In this document: piece by piece, positions 6,196 to 6,752 of the stretch
Position numbering within the stretch: position 1 is the first letter of the stretch
Layout: every line of letters begins with the position of its first letter
Assembly: GCA_902474645.1 (NCBI GenBank)
Contig: CABRWN010000116.1
Span: 1 to 6,752 of the forward strand
DNA length: 6,752 nucleotides
Reading direction: 5' to 3'
DNA from: an uncultured Collinsella sp.
GTDB taxonomy: Bacteria; Actinomycetota; Coriobacteriia; Coriobacteriales; Coriobacteriaceae
The notes under the pieces: model-generated
Database searches by the model: none
What the model was told of the DNA's origin: nothing
The model's input: the letters and a program-made list of their open reading frames with translations, nothing else
Program-made: the position numbers and the translations under genes

Positions 6196-6752
6196 ATGGC
6201 CGAACCCACGCTTTTGCCCGAGCGGCTTCAGTACCGCCCGACCAAGATCGAGCTCGACGAGAGCATCGAGAAGGCCAAGGCGACCCTTCTTAAGAAGATC
6301 AAGCGCTCGGTGTACGTCTACCGCGTTGACTGCGGCGGCTGCAACGGCTGCGAGATCGAGATCTTCGGTTCCATCACGCCCGTCTTTGACGTCGAGCGCT
6401 TTGGCATCAAGGTCGTGCCCTCGCCCCGTCACGCCGACGTGCTGCTGTACACCGGCGCCGTGACGCGTGCCATGCGCATGCCGGCCCTGCGCGCCTTTGA
6501 GGCCGCACCCGATCCCAAGATCGTGGTGTCCTATGGCGCGTGCGGCTGCACCGGCGGTATCTTCTACGACAACTACTGCGTCTGGGGCGGCACGGACAAG
6601 ATTCTGCCGGTCGACGTCTACATTCCCGGCTGCCCGCCCAGCCCTGCGCAGACCGTCTACGGCTTTGCCATGGCGCTCGGTCTGCTGGACCAAAAGCTCC
6701 ATGCCGAGACCACGGTGGAGGCCGCCGGCGAGCAGGCCGATATCCTGCATCC
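6196..6752 (+). CDS. hyfI: Hydrogenase-4 small subunit I, NuoB-like (3' end cut by window)
   Basis: NuoB-like small subunit carrying the single [4Fe-4S] cluster next to the NiFe site, equivalent to cluster N2 of complex I. About 185 codons are in the window; E. coli HycG/HyfI has about 252-255 residues, so roughly 65-70 C-terminal residues are missing because the window ends, not through mutation. The motifs VDCGGCNGCEIE (44-55; likely ligands Cys49 and Cys52, with Cys46 conserved in HycG as I recall it), SYGACGCTGG (112-121; ligand Cys116) and PGCPPSP (144-150; ligand Cys146) supply the four ligands. Blocks such as ERFGIKVVPSPRHAD and YCVWGGTDKI are typical of HycG/HyfI and separate it from plain NuoB, which has a CC pair at the first motif. 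Cys118, two residues after a ligand, is extra compared with E. coli HycG. It starts 2 bases after hyfH with a strong ribosome site. Confidence 0.95.
   Translation, partial: MAEPTLLPERLQYRPTKIELDESIEKAKATLLKKIKRSVYVYRVDCGGCNGCEIEIFGSITPVFDVERFGIKVVPSPRHADVLLYTGAVTRAMRMPALRAFEAAPDPKIVVSYGACGCTGGIFYDNYCVWGGTDKILPVDVYIPGCPPSPAQTVYGFAMALGLLDQKLHAETTVEAAGEQADILH

Noticed and set aside
5869..6750. 293-codon minus-strand open frame opposite hyfH/hyfI
   Set aside because: Antisense to two genes with intact iron-sulfur motifs; no recognisable features of its own.
1..6752. Search for CRISPR arrays, transposons, tRNAs, terminators or an undescribed defence or mobile system
   Set aside because: Coding density is essentially complete on one strand; I saw no direct repeats, terminal inverted repeats, stem-loop plus T-run, or unfamiliar gene. 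The window is a known type of hydrogenase operon.

Overview
The window is a compact, single-strand piece of a hydrogenase-4 (hyf) operon, encoding a group 4a, formate-hydrogenlyase-type, membrane-bound [NiFe] hydrogenase. Six genes run in the order hyfD-hyfE-hyfF-hyfG-hyfH-hyfI. This is the order of the central part of the Escherichia coli hyf operon, and each complete product except HyfH is close to its E. coli counterpart in length. The first gene starts 7 bases into the window. The last (hyfI) runs off the right edge after about 185 codons.

Layout: positions 8-3698 encode the membrane arm: HyfD (antiporter-like), HyfE (NuoK-like, long form) and HyfF (second antiporter-like subunit). Positions 3703-6752 encode the soluble catalytic arm: HyfG (NuoC+NuoD fusion, [NiFe] large subunit), HyfH (two [4Fe-4S] polyferredoxin) and HyfI (NuoB-like small subunit with one [4Fe-4S] cluster). 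Intergenic gaps are only 1 to 10 bases, and four of the five internal starts have a clear purine-rich Shine-Dalgarno sequence inside, or overlapping the end of, the gene before. No promoter, terminator, RNA gene, mobile element, repeat array or CRISPR is visible, and no non-coding stretch exceeds about 10 bases. hyfA, hyfB and hyfC are expected just upstream; the rest of hyfI and possibly maturation or formate dehydrogenase genes just downstream.

How it works together (family knowledge): electrons, typically from formate oxidation, pass through ferredoxin-like subunits to HyfH, then to the cluster in HyfI and the NiFe(CN)2CO centre in HyfG, where protons are reduced to H2. The membrane arm is homologous to complex I and is thought to couple this to H+ or Na+ translocation. 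Having HyfD, HyfE and HyfF as well marks this as the larger Hyf (FHL-2) form rather than the smaller Hyc (FHL-1) form.

Organism: a GC-rich anaerobic or facultative fermenter. The strong GC3 codon bias, AGGAGG-type ribosome sites and hyf content fit Coriobacteriia such as Collinsella, but this is a weak inference made without any search. The system is a known type. The second-look points are a C-terminal extension on HyfH, extra cysteines next to metal ligands in HyfG and HyfI, and a longer cleavable tail on HyfG.
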